From: Bacillus massiliglaciei
Lineage (GTDB): Bacteria > Bacillota > Bacilli > Bacillales > DSM-1321
Assembly (NCBI RefSeq): GCF_900098925.1
Contig: NZ_LT622358.1
Coordinates: 118,187-182,186 of the forward strand
DNA: 64,000 bases
Direction of reading: 5' to 3'
Shown here in pieces: positions 48,521 to 56,606 of the stretch; within the stretch, counting starts at the first letter, position 1, and the number at the start of each line of letters is the position of its first letter. Position numbers and translations under genes: made by a program. The notes under the pieces are model-generated. The model worked only from the letters and a program-made list of their open reading frames with translations, was not told where the DNA came from and did no database searches.

Positions 48521-48540
48521 AAACAGAAATCTGTTATAAT
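48521..48540 (+). promoter_or_regulatory. Promoter of the YisP-like gene
   Basis: Extended -10 TG-T-TATAAT (48532-48540). A short palindrome ACAGA-AA-TCTGT (48523-48534) lies directly against it. Confidence 0.45.
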
Positions 48541-48612
48541 AAAGCAATTATTATTCCGTTGAAAGGCATGTGTCACGAAGTCCTTTGGAAAGAGAATGAA
48601 GGAGCGAGGATT

Positions 48613-49431
48613 ATGATGAAAGATAGTGATTTACATAAGAAAGCCATGGATTTCCTGCTAAAAACGAGCCGGACTTTTTACATCCCCATCAGCCAGCTCC
48701 CTGGGCGCCTGCAGGAAGCTATTGGGGCAGCTTATCTCTGTATGCGGGCCATTGATGAAATTGAAGATGATGCCTCTCTCCCAGCGGCAGACAAGATTCA
48801 TCTTTTAGAAAGAACAGCGGATTTATTAGAAAAGAAAGAGTACAGTGCCGACGCATTTCAGGCAGTGTACGGTCCTTATCAGGAACAGCTTCCGGAGGTT
48901 ACATTGCTTCTTCCTGACTGGATTGCCTTTTGTCCTGCGGAGACAAGGGAGAAGGTCCTTGAATCCACAGCTGAAATGGCCCGCGGAATGGCTAAGTGGG
49001 TCGACAAGGGGTGGATGATTCATACGCAAGAAGAATTGGATGACTATACGTACTATGTTGCCGGTCTTGTAGGCGTCATGCTGTCTGATATTTGGAACTG
49101 GTATGACGGAACGAAAACGGACAGAGATTTGGCTATTGCTTTTGGAAGAGGCCTTCAGACCGTCAATATTCTCCGCAATCGCGAGGAAGATGCTGAAAGA
49201 GGCGTGAATTTCTTTCCAGATGGGTGGGGGTTCAGTGAGATGTTTACCCATACGGAAAAAAATCTGGTGCTGGCTGATCAGTATGTGGAGGATATCGAAA
49301 CAAAGAAAATCCTCCATTTTTGCCGAATACCGCTGGAACTAGCCAAGGCAACCTTGAAGGTTTTAAAGGACGGGCAGGAAAAGCTGAATCGCCAGGAAGT
49401 AAATGAAATCGTACAAAATATAGTGAAATAA
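48613..49431 (+). CDS. yisP: Phytoene/squalene synthase family protein (YisP-like)
   Basis: A 272-residue protein of the squalene/phytoene synthase fold, closest by pattern to B. subtilis YisP, which acts as a farnesyl diphosphate phosphatase (established knowledge). The first acidic motif DEIEDD is present near residue 37; the second region reads NILRNREEDAERG, with Asn where the standard synthases have Asp. ATG 48613 follows AAGGAGCGAGG. It stands alone between rnz and a transporter; no other carotenoid or hopanoid gene is near. Symbol given by resemblance only. Confidence 0.8.
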   Translation: MMKDSDLHKKAMDFLLKTSRTFYIPISQLPGRLQEAIGAAYLCMRAIDEIEDDASLPAADKIHLLERTADLLEKKEYSADAFQAVYGPYQEQLPEVTLLLPDWIAFCPAETREKVLESTAEMARGMAKWVDKGWMIHTQEELDDYTYYVAGLVGVMLSDIWNWYDGTKTDRDLAIAFGRGLQTVNILRNREEDAERGVNFFPDGWGFSEMFTHTEKNLVLADQYVEDIETKKILHFCRIPLELAKATLKVLKDGQEKLNRQEVNEIVQNIVK

Positions 49432-49437
49432 GAGCTG

Positions 49438-49471
49438 CCGGGGAAAGGAGAAATCCTATCCCCGGTTTTTT
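49438..49471 (+). terminator. Terminator after the YisP-like gene
   Basis: CCGGGGA / TCCCCGG stem (49438-49465) followed by TTTTTT. Confidence 0.88.
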
Positions 49472-49516
49472 CATTCACAAAAAGGCAAATAATATTCTAA
49501 AAAGTCGAGAAACTCA

Positions 49517-49546
49517 TTGAAAAGAATATGCCTAAACGATTATAAT
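49517..49546 (+). promoter_or_regulatory. Promoter of the ABC importer operon
   Basis: TTGAAA (49517-49522), 18 bases, TATAAT (49541-49546), about 70 bases before the first gene. Confidence 0.7.
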
Positions 49547-49618
49547 TTAGTACATAAAAGCTAAAAAGCTTAAAAGTGAAAGATAGAAGACAAAAAGAGA
49601 GAAACGAGGGAGAGACAG

Positions 49619-50620
49619 ATGAAGAAAATATGGGGTGCTGCGGCAGCTGTCACCATTTTGGCGGGTTCGCTGCTGGCGGGCTGCGGGAACAGTGATTCGA
49701 GCAAAGAAGAAGGTTCCTCCTCTGCAGGAGACGGAAAGACATATAAAATTGGCGTTACACAAATCGTGCAGCACGCTTCCTTGGATGAAGCGTATAAGGG
49801 GTTCAAAGCTGCCTTAAAAGAAGAGGGAATCAAAGCAGATTATGATGTGCAGATTGCCCAGGGGGATCAAAACAACAGCCAGACAATCGCTAATAACTTT
49901 GCCGGAGACGGAGTGGATTTAATCTTTGCGAACTCAACACCAAGTGCATTAAGCGCTTTAAATGCAACAAAGGATATTCCCATCGTATTTACGTCTGTCA
50001 CGGATCCGGTTGAAGCGAAGCTGGTTTCTTCGATGGATAAGCCAGACGGAAATGTAACGGGAACGACGGACTCCCAGCCTGATGCCATTGCCAATTCAGT
50101 GAAATTCCTTGCCGATGAGCTTGGAGCCAAAACGATTGGAACGGTCTACAACTCAGGGGAGAAGAATTCCATTGTCCAGGTGGATGCCATGAAAGCTGAA
50201 GCGAAAAAGTCTGGAATTAAGGTAGCTGAAGCCTCTGTGTCCACATCTGCTGAAGTGAAGACGGCAGCGGAATCTTTAGCAGGAAAAGCGGATGCGTTTT
50301 ACATTATTACGGACAATACAGTTGTATCCGCTTTGGAGTCCGTTATTTCTGTAGCTAACGATCAGGATATCCCATTATTTGTCGGGGAGCTGGATTCTGT
50401 TCAGCGGGGCGGTTTTGCGGCTTATGGATTCAGTTATTATGATATCGGCTTTGAAGCAGGAGAAAAGGCAGCTGAAATTCTGAAAGATGGAAAGAATCCA
50501 GGAGACATTCCAGTTCAATACCCTCAGAATCTTAAGCTTATGATCAATGAGAAGGCTGCCAAAGACATGGGAGTAGAAATAAAGGATGAATGGAAGGAAG
50601 AGGCTGAGATTGTTAAGTAA
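49619..50620 (+). CDS. ABC transporter substrate-binding lipoprotein (TrpX-like family)
   Basis: A 333-residue lipoprotein: signal sequence with lipobox LLAGC (Cys22), Ser/Glu-rich linker and an ABC_sub_bind (PF04392) fold with YKIGVTQIVQHASLDEAYKGFK near 42-63. Family members include the TrpX binding protein of streptococcal tryptophan importers, so an aromatic amino acid is a fair guess, but the ligand cannot be read. GAGGGAGAG precedes ATG 49619. It heads a three-gene importer operon. Confidence 0.85.
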   Translation: MKKIWGAAAAVTILAGSLLAGCGNSDSSKEEGSSSAGDGKTYKIGVTQIVQHASLDEAYKGFKAALKEEGIKADYDVQIAQGDQNNSQTIANNFAGDGVDLIFANSTPSALSALNATKDIPIVFTSVTDPVEAKLVSSMDKPDGNVTGTTDSQPDAIANSVKFLADELGAKTIGTVYNSGEKNSIVQVDAMKAEAKKSGIKVAEASVSTSAEVKTAAESLAGKADAFYIITDNTVVSALESVISVANDQDIPLFVGELDSVQRGGFAAYGFSYYDIGFEAGEKAAEILKDGKNPGDIPVQYPQNLKLMINEKAAKDMGVEIKDEWKEEAEIVK

Positions 50621-50655
50621 GCCTGATCTCTCGGCCGGGAAAGGAAGATGCACAT

Positions 50656-51660
50656 ATGTTTACAGCTCTGTTCAATTCATTTGAATCTGGAATGATCTAC
50701 GCCATTATGGCACTTGGTGTTTATCTGACCTTTCGGATTCTTGATTTCCCTGATATGACAGTCGATGGAAGCTTCGTTACCGGAGCTTCTGTCTCAGCAC
50801 TCATTATCGTAAATGGCTATTCTCCTCTCATAGCAACCCTGTGTGCTCTTGCTGCCGGTTTTGCCGCCGGCACGGTGACGGGGCTTTTGCATACGAAAGG
50901 AAAAATTAATCCGCTCCTTTCCGGAATTCTGATGATGATCGCTTTATATTCGATCAATTTAAGAATTATGGGGACATCAAATATTCCGCTTCTGTCTGAA
51001 AATACGCTTATGACCAATATTCAGAATGCATGGCAGAAAACCGGACTGGACCCGCTGCTGAACGGTCTATGGACTTCCGTCGGTCTTGGTGACAGTGTAC
51101 CAAAAACTTGGTCTGTCCTGATTGTCATGCTGCTGACGGTTTTGGTCATCAAGATGGCACTCTCCGCTTTCCTGAAGACCGAAATTGGTCTTGCTCTTCG
51201 TGCAACCGGTGACAATGAAGCGATGGTGAAAAGTTTTTCGGCCCATACGGCGAATTTGAAAGTTTTAGGATTGGCACTTGGCAATGCGCTTGTTGCCTTT
51301 TCAGGGGCGCTTGTAGCCCAGTACAATGGATTCAGCGATATCGGTATGGGCATTGGCATCATTGTGATTGGCCTTGCTTCGGTCATTATTGGGGAAGCTG
51401 TTTTCGGGGCGAAAACGATTGCGAGGGCGACTTTGGCTGTTATTGGAGGAGCGATCATTTACCGAATTGTGGTGACATTTGCATTGCGCTTCAATTTTTT
51501 GGAAACAGGAGACGTCAAGTTGATTACGGCTCTTATCGTCATTGGAGCACTAATTATCCCGCAAGTTTCTGAAAGACGGAAAGTGCGGAGCCGTAAGAAA
51601 AAACGCCTGAAGGAATTGAAATTCAGCCATGTTGCTGCTCTGAAGAAGGAGGCACAGTAA
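50656..51660 (+). CDS. ABC transporter permease (branched-chain/TrpY type)
   Basis: A 334-residue membrane protein with about eight or nine helices of the BPD_transp_2 family. FRILDFPDMTVDGSF near 26-40 and the EAA-like loop LALRATGDNEAMVKSFSA near 180-197 are typical of the permease that goes with PF04392 binding proteins. The C-terminus is strongly basic (RRKVRSRKKKRLKELK). It overlaps the ATPase gene by one base. Confidence 0.87.
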   Translation: MFTALFNSFESGMIYAIMALGVYLTFRILDFPDMTVDGSFVTGASVSALIIVNGYSPLIATLCALAAGFAAGTVTGLLHTKGKINPLLSGILMMIALYSINLRIMGTSNIPLLSENTLMTNIQNAWQKTGLDPLLNGLWTSVGLGDSVPKTWSVLIVMLLTVLVIKMALSAFLKTEIGLALRATGDNEAMVKSFSAHTANLKVLGLALGNALVAFSGALVAQYNGFSDIGMGIGIIVIGLASVIIGEAVFGAKTIARATLAVIGGAIIYRIVVTFALRFNFLETGDVKLITALIVIGALIIPQVSERRKVRSRKKKRLKELKFSHVAALKKEAQ

Positions 51661-52454
51661 TGCTTCAGCTCACTGATATTTTTAAAGTTTTCAATGAAGG
51701 AACTCCTGATGAGAAGCTTGCCCTGCAAAATCTCCAGCTAAGAATGGGAAAAGGCGAATTCGTTACGGTGATCGGCAGCAATGGAGCAGGGAAATCCACC
51801 TTGATGAATATGGTATCGGGGAAAATTTTGCCCGATGCCGGGGAAATTTTGATTGACGGCAAGGACGTATCACATGTAGAAGAACATACCCGCGCGCGTA
51901 TGATTGGGCGTGTATTTCAGGATCCGATGGCCGGTTCTGCCCCGCATATGACGATTGAAGAGAATATGGCGATCGCCTATGGACGGACGCACCGCAGGGG
52001 ATTTGGGTTCGGAGTGACAAAGAAAAGAAAAGTATTTTTCCGGGAGAAGCTGGAGACCCTTCATCTTGGGCTTGAAAACAGGATGACGGCAAAAGTCGGG
52101 CTGTTATCAGGAGGAGAACGGCAGGCGCTTTCCTTATTGATGGCCACGTTCACCCATCCAAAAATTCTGCTGCTTGATGAACATACAGCAGCTCTGGATC
52201 CATCCCGGGCTGAACTTGTAACAAGGCTGACAGGAGAAATTGTCGAGAAAAACCATTTGACGACCCTGATGGTGACTCATAATATGCAGCAGGCGATCGA
52301 CCTTGGCGATTCCTTGATTATGATGGATAAGGGCCGGATTATTTTTGAGGCAAGGGGCGAGGAAAAACAAAGGCTCACTGTCAGCAAATTATTAGATGAA
52401 TTCCAGCGGATCAAGGGCGGGGAAGTCCTGAATGACCGTGCAGTTCTGGTTTGA
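51660..52454 (+). CDS. ABC transporter ATP-binding protein (TrpZ type)
   Basis: A 264-residue ATPase with Walker A GSNGAGKST near 39, signature LLSGGERQALSLLMA near 142 and Walker B ILLLDEHTAALDPS near 165 (Glu-His variant), then VTHNMQQAI. It starts in the stop of the permease (TAATG). It completes the importer. Downstream transcription originally met the hairpin at 52547, now split by insertion elements. Confidence 0.9.
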   Translation: MLQLTDIFKVFNEGTPDEKLALQNLQLRMGKGEFVTVIGSNGAGKSTLMNMVSGKILPDAGEILIDGKDVSHVEEHTRARMIGRVFQDPMAGSAPHMTIEENMAIAYGRTHRRGFGFGVTKKRKVFFREKLETLHLGLENRMTAKVGLLSGGERQALSLLMATFTHPKILLLDEHTAALDPSRAELVTRLTGEIVEKNHLTTLMVTHNMQQAIDLGDSLIMMDKGRIIFEARGEEKQRLTVSKLLDEFQRIKGGEVLNDRAVLV

Positions 52455-52546
52455 AACCGGCGTATCCGTTTCGTTCTTGTTTAGACAGTAAAGAAGAGGC
52501 TGACCCGAGTTTCTGAACGAAAATCCATTCTGCATAAGCATAAAAA

Positions 52547-52575
52547 TATCAAATTTCTTAAAAGGAAATTTGATA
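52547..52575. repeat. Left 29-base direct repeat (terminator hairpin) flanking the outer IS
   Basis: An 11-bp perfect palindrome, TATCAAATTTC / GAAATTTGATA, with loop TTAAAAG. The identical 29 bases recur at 55875-55903. The left copy is preceded by AAAAA, the right one followed by TTTTT; joined, they make one bidirectional terminator between the ABC importer and racA. Confidence 0.85.
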
Positions 52576-52576
52576 C

Positions 52577-52625
52577 AGACTGTAGACAAACTCGAAATTT
52601 CGAGTTTGCCTACAGTCTTTTTTCT
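52577..52625 (+). terminator. Terminator hairpin at the left end of IS element A
   Basis: AGACTGTAG-a-CAAACTCG pairs with CGAGTTTG-c-CTACAGTCT (52577-52618), followed by TTTTTTCTTTT. It would stop outside transcription from entering the transposase gene. Confidence 0.85.
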
Positions 52626-52661
52626 TTTAAAATAATAGTAATAGTTTTTAAAATAGTGTTA

Positions 52662-52785
52662 GTTGATTTTCGTTTCGGCGGACGCTTTCCGCGGGCGTGG
52701 CCCAATCCTCCTCGTCGCTTTGCTCCTGTGGGGTATCGGCCTTCACGCTTTTCCCGCAGGAGTCGCCGCCTACTCTACAATCAAC
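52662..52785. repeat. REP-like palindromic repeat common in Bacillus intergenic DNA
   Basis: Ends GTTGATT and AATCAAC are inverted; inside, GGCGGACGCTTTCCGCGGG and a GCGGGAAAAGCG-type stretch (on the other strand) resemble a short GC-rich repeat seen in many Bacillus genomes. It is much richer in G+C than the surrounding IS. The inner IS has no such segment at this place, so it inserted into element A later. Confidence 0.65.
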
Positions 52786-52817
52786 TCCTTCTAAATAAAT
52801 GTCTGAGGTGAATGGAT

Positions 52818-54177
52818 ATGATGTCGAGAAATCAAATAAGTGAACGTGATCAAATTGAAATGATTACAATAGAACAACTTGTACCACAGGATCATCTGGT
52901 CAGAAAGCTTGAATCAGCTATTGATTTTTCTTTCATCTATCCACTAGTTGAATCACTGTATTCAACACTAGGTCGACCTAGCGTTGATCCAGTCGTATTA
53001 ATTAAAATGACATTTATTCAATATGTATTTGGAATTCGTTCAATGCGTCAAACCATAAGAGAAATTGAAACGAATATGGCCTATCGCTGGTTTTTAGGGT
53101 TTGGATTTCATTCAGAAGTACCGCACTTTTCCACCTTCGGTAAAAATTATGAACGTCGTTTCCAAGATACTGATATCTTTGAACAGATTTTCTATCGAAT
53201 TCTTAAAGAAATTGCAGATAAAGGACTACTAAGTGCTGACCATGTCTTCATCGATTCAACACATGTTAAAGCAAGCGCGAATAAACGTAAATTCGAAAAG
53301 AAGATAGTTCGTAAAGAGACTCGGGCATATGAAGCTAAACTTCAAGAAGAATTGAATCAAGATCGAGTTGATCATGGGAATAAACCATTCCCACCAGATA
53401 AATTTGAAAAAGAAGAAGTTAAGGAGATTAAAGAGAGTACAACAGATCCTGAAAGTGGCTATTATGTAAAAGATGAAAGAACGAAACAGTTTGCTTATTC
53501 ATTCCATGCGGCTGCGGACCGGTATGGGTTTATACTTGGGGCGGTTGTGACACCTGGAAATGTTCATGATAGTCATATGCTTCAGCCACTTGTTGAAAAG
53601 GTTATGGAAAAAGTGAAGAAGCCACTTGCTGTTGCTGCCGATGCTGCTTATAAAACTCCTGCGATTACTAAATTCTTATTTGAACATGAGATTCAACCAG
53701 CACTTCCTTATACAAGACCCAAAACGAAAGATGGGTTTTTACGCAAGCACGATTATGTATATGACGAGTACTATGATTGCTACCTATGTCCGGAAGGACA
53801 GGTTCTAAAATATTCAACTACCACCAAAGAAGGCAAACGCCAATACAAGTCGAACCCAGTTCAATGTGCAAATTGTCCTTTACTAGCTCAATGTACAAAT
53901 AGTAAGGATCACAGAAAAATTATTGAACGTCATATTTGGGCGCAGTATGTGGAGGAAGCAGATCATCTTCGTCATCAAAACGATATCAAACAAATATATG
54001 CAAGACGTAAAGAAAACGATTGAACGTGTCTTTGCGGATGCGAAAGAAAAGCATGGTATGCGATGGACAACCCTTCGAGGGATTAAAAAATTGTCCATGC
54101 AGGCGATGCTTACTTTTGCTGCCATGAACTTAAAGAAACTTGCCAATTGGACATGGCAAGCTTCGGCTATGATCTAA
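52818..54177 (+). pseudogene. IS1182 transposase of element A, frameshifted
   Basis: DDE transposase, about 75-80% like the intact copy at 54291 by eye. From ATG 52818 (GAGGTG 7 bases upstream) the frame runs to 54023, then stops. The copy has GAAAAC at 54012-54017 where the intact copy has GAAAC, so one extra A shifts the frame. The remainder (TIERVFADAKEKHGMRW...), which holds the final catalytic Glu, continues in the next frame to 54177. The first two catalytic Asp (FIDSTHVKA and AADAAYKT) are in the first part. Loss of the Glu should inactivate it. Confidence 0.88.
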
Positions 54178-54181
54178 AATA

Positions 54182-54200
54182 GAATACTCGAAGAGTATTT
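54182..54200. repeat. Left 19-base direct repeat flanking the inner IS
   Basis: GAATACTCGAAGAGTATTT, a palindrome (AATACTC-GAA-GAGTATT); the same 19 bases recur at 55760-55778. It is the probable terminator of the element A transposase, hit and duplicated by element B. Confidence 0.85.
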
Positions 54201-54202
54201 CA

Positions 54203-54250
54203 GGCTGTAGACAAACTCGTGAAAATCGAGTTTATCTACAGCCTTTTTTA
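54203..54250 (+). terminator. Terminator hairpin at the left end of IS element B
   Basis: GGCTGTAG-a-CAAACTCG pairs with CGAGTTTA-t-CTACAGCC (54203-54243), followed by TTTTTTATTTT; the counterpart of the hairpin at 52577. Confidence 0.85.
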
Positions 54251-54290
54251 TTTTAAAATGGAGGTAACAGATTTACTTGAGGTGACCAAT

Positions 54291-55649
54291 ATGCTTTCCA
54301 AATATTCTTCTACTCAAAGAAATCAAATTGAAATGATTGCGCTGGATGAACTTGTTCCTGCGAACCATTTGGTTCGCAAACTAGAAAAAGCGATCGATTT
54401 TTCATTTATTTATTCGTTAGTAGAGGATATGTATTCAGATGTAGGTCGTCCAAGTATTGACCCGGTAATTCTTATTAAAATGACATTTATTCAGTACATA
54501 TTTGGTATCCGCTCCATGCGCAAAACGATTGAAGAAATCCAGACCAATATGGCTTATCGATGGTTTTTAGGATTCGGATTTCATGATAAAATCCCCCATT
54601 TTTCTACCTTCGGTAAAAACTACGAACGCAGATTCAAAGATACGGATTTGTTTGAACAGATTTTCTATCATATTATAAGCGAAGCTGCTAAGAAGAAGTT
54701 AATCAGTGCCGAACATATTTTTATTGACTCTACACACGTTAAAGCTAGTGCGAATAAACGAAAGTTTCAAAAGAAAGTTGTCCGTAAAGAAACAAAAGCA
54801 TATGAACAACGTCTTCAAGAAGAAATCAATCAGGACCGAGAGGACCATGATAAGAATCCCTTCCCTCCAGATAAATTCGAAAAAAATGAAACGAAAGAAA
54901 TCAAAGAAAGTACGACAGATCCTGAGAGTGGATATTATGTAAAAGATGAAAGAACGAAGCAGTTTGCTTATTCTTTTCACGCTGCTTCAGATAGGAATGG
55001 ATTTGTATTAGGGACCATCGTAACTCCTGGTAATACGCATGATAGTCAGATACTTGAGCCTTTGGTTGAGAAAGTAATGGAAGAAGTTGGGAAGCCTGAA
55101 GCTGTTGCTGCTGATGCAGCCTATAAGACACCAGTAATTACAAATTATCTAATAGAAAATGACATCACGCCCGTTTTACCTTATACACGTCCGCGTACAA
55201 AAGAGGGATATTTTCGGAAACATGACTATGTTTACGATGAGTACCATGATTGCTATTTATGCCCGCAGGGCAATGTGTTGAACTACTCAACGACTACTAA
55301 GGAGGGGTATCGTCAGTATAAGTCTGATCCTAAAATATGTAAAGATTGTCCAGTGATCATGAATTGTACCCAAAGTAAGAACCACCAAAAGCTCATTCAG
55401 AGACACATATGGGAAGGGTACGTAGAAGAAGCAGATCATCTCCGACACCATCAAACCATAAAAGATATCTATGCCAAACGTAAAGAAACCATTGAGCGAG
55501 TCTTTGCGGATGCAAAAGAAAAGCATGGCATGCGTTGGACAACGTTAAGAGGTCTAAAAAAATTGTCCATGCAGGCGTTGCTTACTTTTGGTGCCATGAA
55601 TTTAAAGAAGATGGCAAATTGGACTTGGGTCAATCCTCAAACCGGCTAA
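54291..55649 (+). CDS. IS1182 family transposase
   Basis: A full-length 452-residue DDE transposase. N-terminal DUF772-type region (about 15-95, PSIDPVILIKMTFIQYIFGIRSMR), first Asp in FIDSTHVKASANK near 145, second in AADAAYKTP near 275, a zinc-binding-like CYLCP...CPVIMNC segment near 320-360 and the last Glu in ETIERVFADAKEKHGMRWTT near 405. GAGGTG lies 6 bases before ATG 54291. Unlike its partner in element A, no frameshift is present, so the element may be active. Confidence 0.93.
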   Translation: MLSKYSSTQRNQIEMIALDELVPANHLVRKLEKAIDFSFIYSLVEDMYSDVGRPSIDPVILIKMTFIQYIFGIRSMRKTIEEIQTNMAYRWFLGFGFHDKIPHFSTFGKNYERRFKDTDLFEQIFYHIISEAAKKKLISAEHIFIDSTHVKASANKRKFQKKVVRKETKAYEQRLQEEINQDREDHDKNPFPPDKFEKNETKEIKESTTDPESGYYVKDERTKQFAYSFHAASDRNGFVLGTIVTPGNTHDSQILEPLVEKVMEEVGKPEAVAADAAYKTPVITNYLIENDITPVLPYTRPRTKEGYFRKHDYVYDEYHDCYLCPQGNVLNYSTTTKEGYRQYKSDPKICKDCPVIMNCTQSKNHQKLIQRHIWEGYVEEADHLRHHQTIKDIYAKRKETIERVFADAKEKHGMRWTTLRGLKKLSMQALLTFGAMNLKKMANWTWVNPQTG

Positions 55650-55710
55650 TTATGGGGCTCGATGAGCCCTCAAAATTAAAAATACAACGATTAAATAGGA
55701 AAAATAACAG

Positions 55711-55746
55711 AAAGGCCTTCGGAAGGGATTCCTTCCGAAGGCCTTT
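55711..55746 (+). terminator. Terminator hairpin at the right end of IS element B
   Basis: A 16-bp perfect stem, AAAGGCCTTCGGAAGG / CCTTCCGAAGGCCTTT, loop GATT, followed by TGTCGAC, the right inverted-repeat region. Confidence 0.8.
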
Positions 55747-55759
55747 TGTCGACAATCTG

Positions 55760-55778
55760 GAATACTCGAAGAGTATTT
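55760..55778. repeat. Right 19-base direct repeat flanking the inner IS
   Basis: Exact copy of 54182-54200. It is followed by TACTTTAAATC, the remainder of element A. Confidence 0.85.
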
Positions 55779-55824
55779 TACTTTAAATCAGACTATAAAA
55801 TACCTAAAAAAATCTCAAAAAGAC

Positions 55825-55862
55825 AAAAGGCCTTCAGAATGAGACCATTCTGAAGGCCTTTT
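55825..55862 (+). terminator. Terminator hairpin at the right end of IS element A
   Basis: A 17-bp perfect stem, AAAAGGCCTTCAGAATG with CATTCTGAAGGCCTTTT, loop AGAC. It is the counterpart of the hairpin at 55711 and is followed by the same GTCGACAAT. Confidence 0.8.
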
Positions 55863-55874
55863 GTCGACAATTTG

Positions 55875-55903
55875 TATCAAATTTCTTAAAAGGAAATTTG
55901 ATA
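55875..55903. repeat. Right 29-base direct repeat (terminator hairpin) flanking the outer IS
   Basis: Exact copy of 52547-52575, followed by TTTTTAT. It still works as a terminator for rightward transcription and faces the end of racA. Confidence 0.85.
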
Positions 55904-55936
55904 TTTTTATTTGTCTTATTTTCTTTGACTTGTTTC

Positions 55937-56482
55937 TTACGATTGCAAAGGCGTTTTCTTCACCCCGCCGAATAAGGAACGGAATGGATGCTTTTTCTTT
56001 TGTTTTTTTGCTGCGGCTGTTTCTTCCATAGCAAGCAAGTAATCAGACGGTGTTCCTGTTTCTTGTTCTGCTAACCTGCTTTCAAGTTCTTCGATGCGCC
56101 TGTTCAGATTTCCGATTGCTGCAAGAGCTTCTTCCATTTCGCTGCGATATTGGATCAGCTGGTAGGAAACCACATCATCCGCCTTGGTCTCGATCGTTCT
56201 CTCCAGACGATCCATTTTTTCCACCATTTTATCGAGCGTCTCATTTTGCACCGAAGGTTTGGGTGCCGGCCTTTTCTTGCTTTTATCATCAAGGACGATT
56301 TTCTGAAGAATCACTCCATCGTCGAGCTGCTTTTTAATATCCTTCAGAAGGCTGATATCTTCCTCGGAAAATTGATAATGCCCCTGCTGATTCCGTCCGA
56401 CTTCCATCTCCAGCTGTGTTACCCATCTTTGCACCGTACTGTGGGATACACCGAGGAGCTTGGCGGCTGCGCTTGTATTCAT
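55937..56482 (-). CDS. racA: Chromosome-anchoring protein RacA
   Basis: Sporulation protein that ties the origin region of the chromosome to the cell pole. The 181 residues have an N-terminal MerR-like helix-turn-helix (NTSAAAKLLGVSHSTVQRWVTQ, about 1-65), a coiled coil (about 95-150) and a basic tail. ATG 56482 with GGAGGG 8 bases upstream is chosen; the frame is open further upstream but the added residues are low-complexity. Gene order next to proC differs from B. subtilis. Confidence 0.85.
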   Translation of the reverse strand: MNTSAAAKLLGVSHSTVQRWVTQLEMEVGRNQQGHYQFSEEDISLLKDIKKQLDDGVILQKIVLDDKSKKRPAPKPSVQNETLDKMVEKMDRLERTIETKADDVVSYQLIQYRSEMEEALAAIGNLNRRIEELESRLAEQETGTPSDYLLAMEETAAAKKQKKKHPFRSLFGGVKKTPLQS

Positions 56483-56606
56483 CAGACATCCCTCCTTATT
56501 TAGTAAGAAGGGATTCTTCCTTGAAGAAGAAGATTCCTTCCCGGATGACAAAACAAGAAGGGATTCGCCAAAGAAAGTGATTCTCCTACATTCTTCACAA
56601 GCTTTT

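Larger units (their letters stand above)
54201..55759 (+). mobile_element. IS1182-family element B (inner, complete)
   Basis: A 1559-base element with imperfect terminal inverted repeats CAGGCTGTAGACAAA and CAGATTGTCGACAAA (12 of 15), flanked by a 19-base duplication. It carries one intact transposase gene and a terminator hairpin close to each end. It lies inside element A just behind the latter's transposase. Confidence 0.88.
52576..55874 (+). mobile_element. IS1182-family element A (outer, interrupted)
   Basis: Left end CAGACTGTAGACAAACT and right end (read inward) CAAATTGTCGACAAAAG form an imperfect inverted repeat (12 of 17). The element is flanked by the exact 29-base duplication. Removing inner element B and its 19-base duplication leaves about 1.72 kb, holding a frameshifted transposase, a 124-base REP-like repeat in its leader and a terminator near each end. 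Confidence 0.85.
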
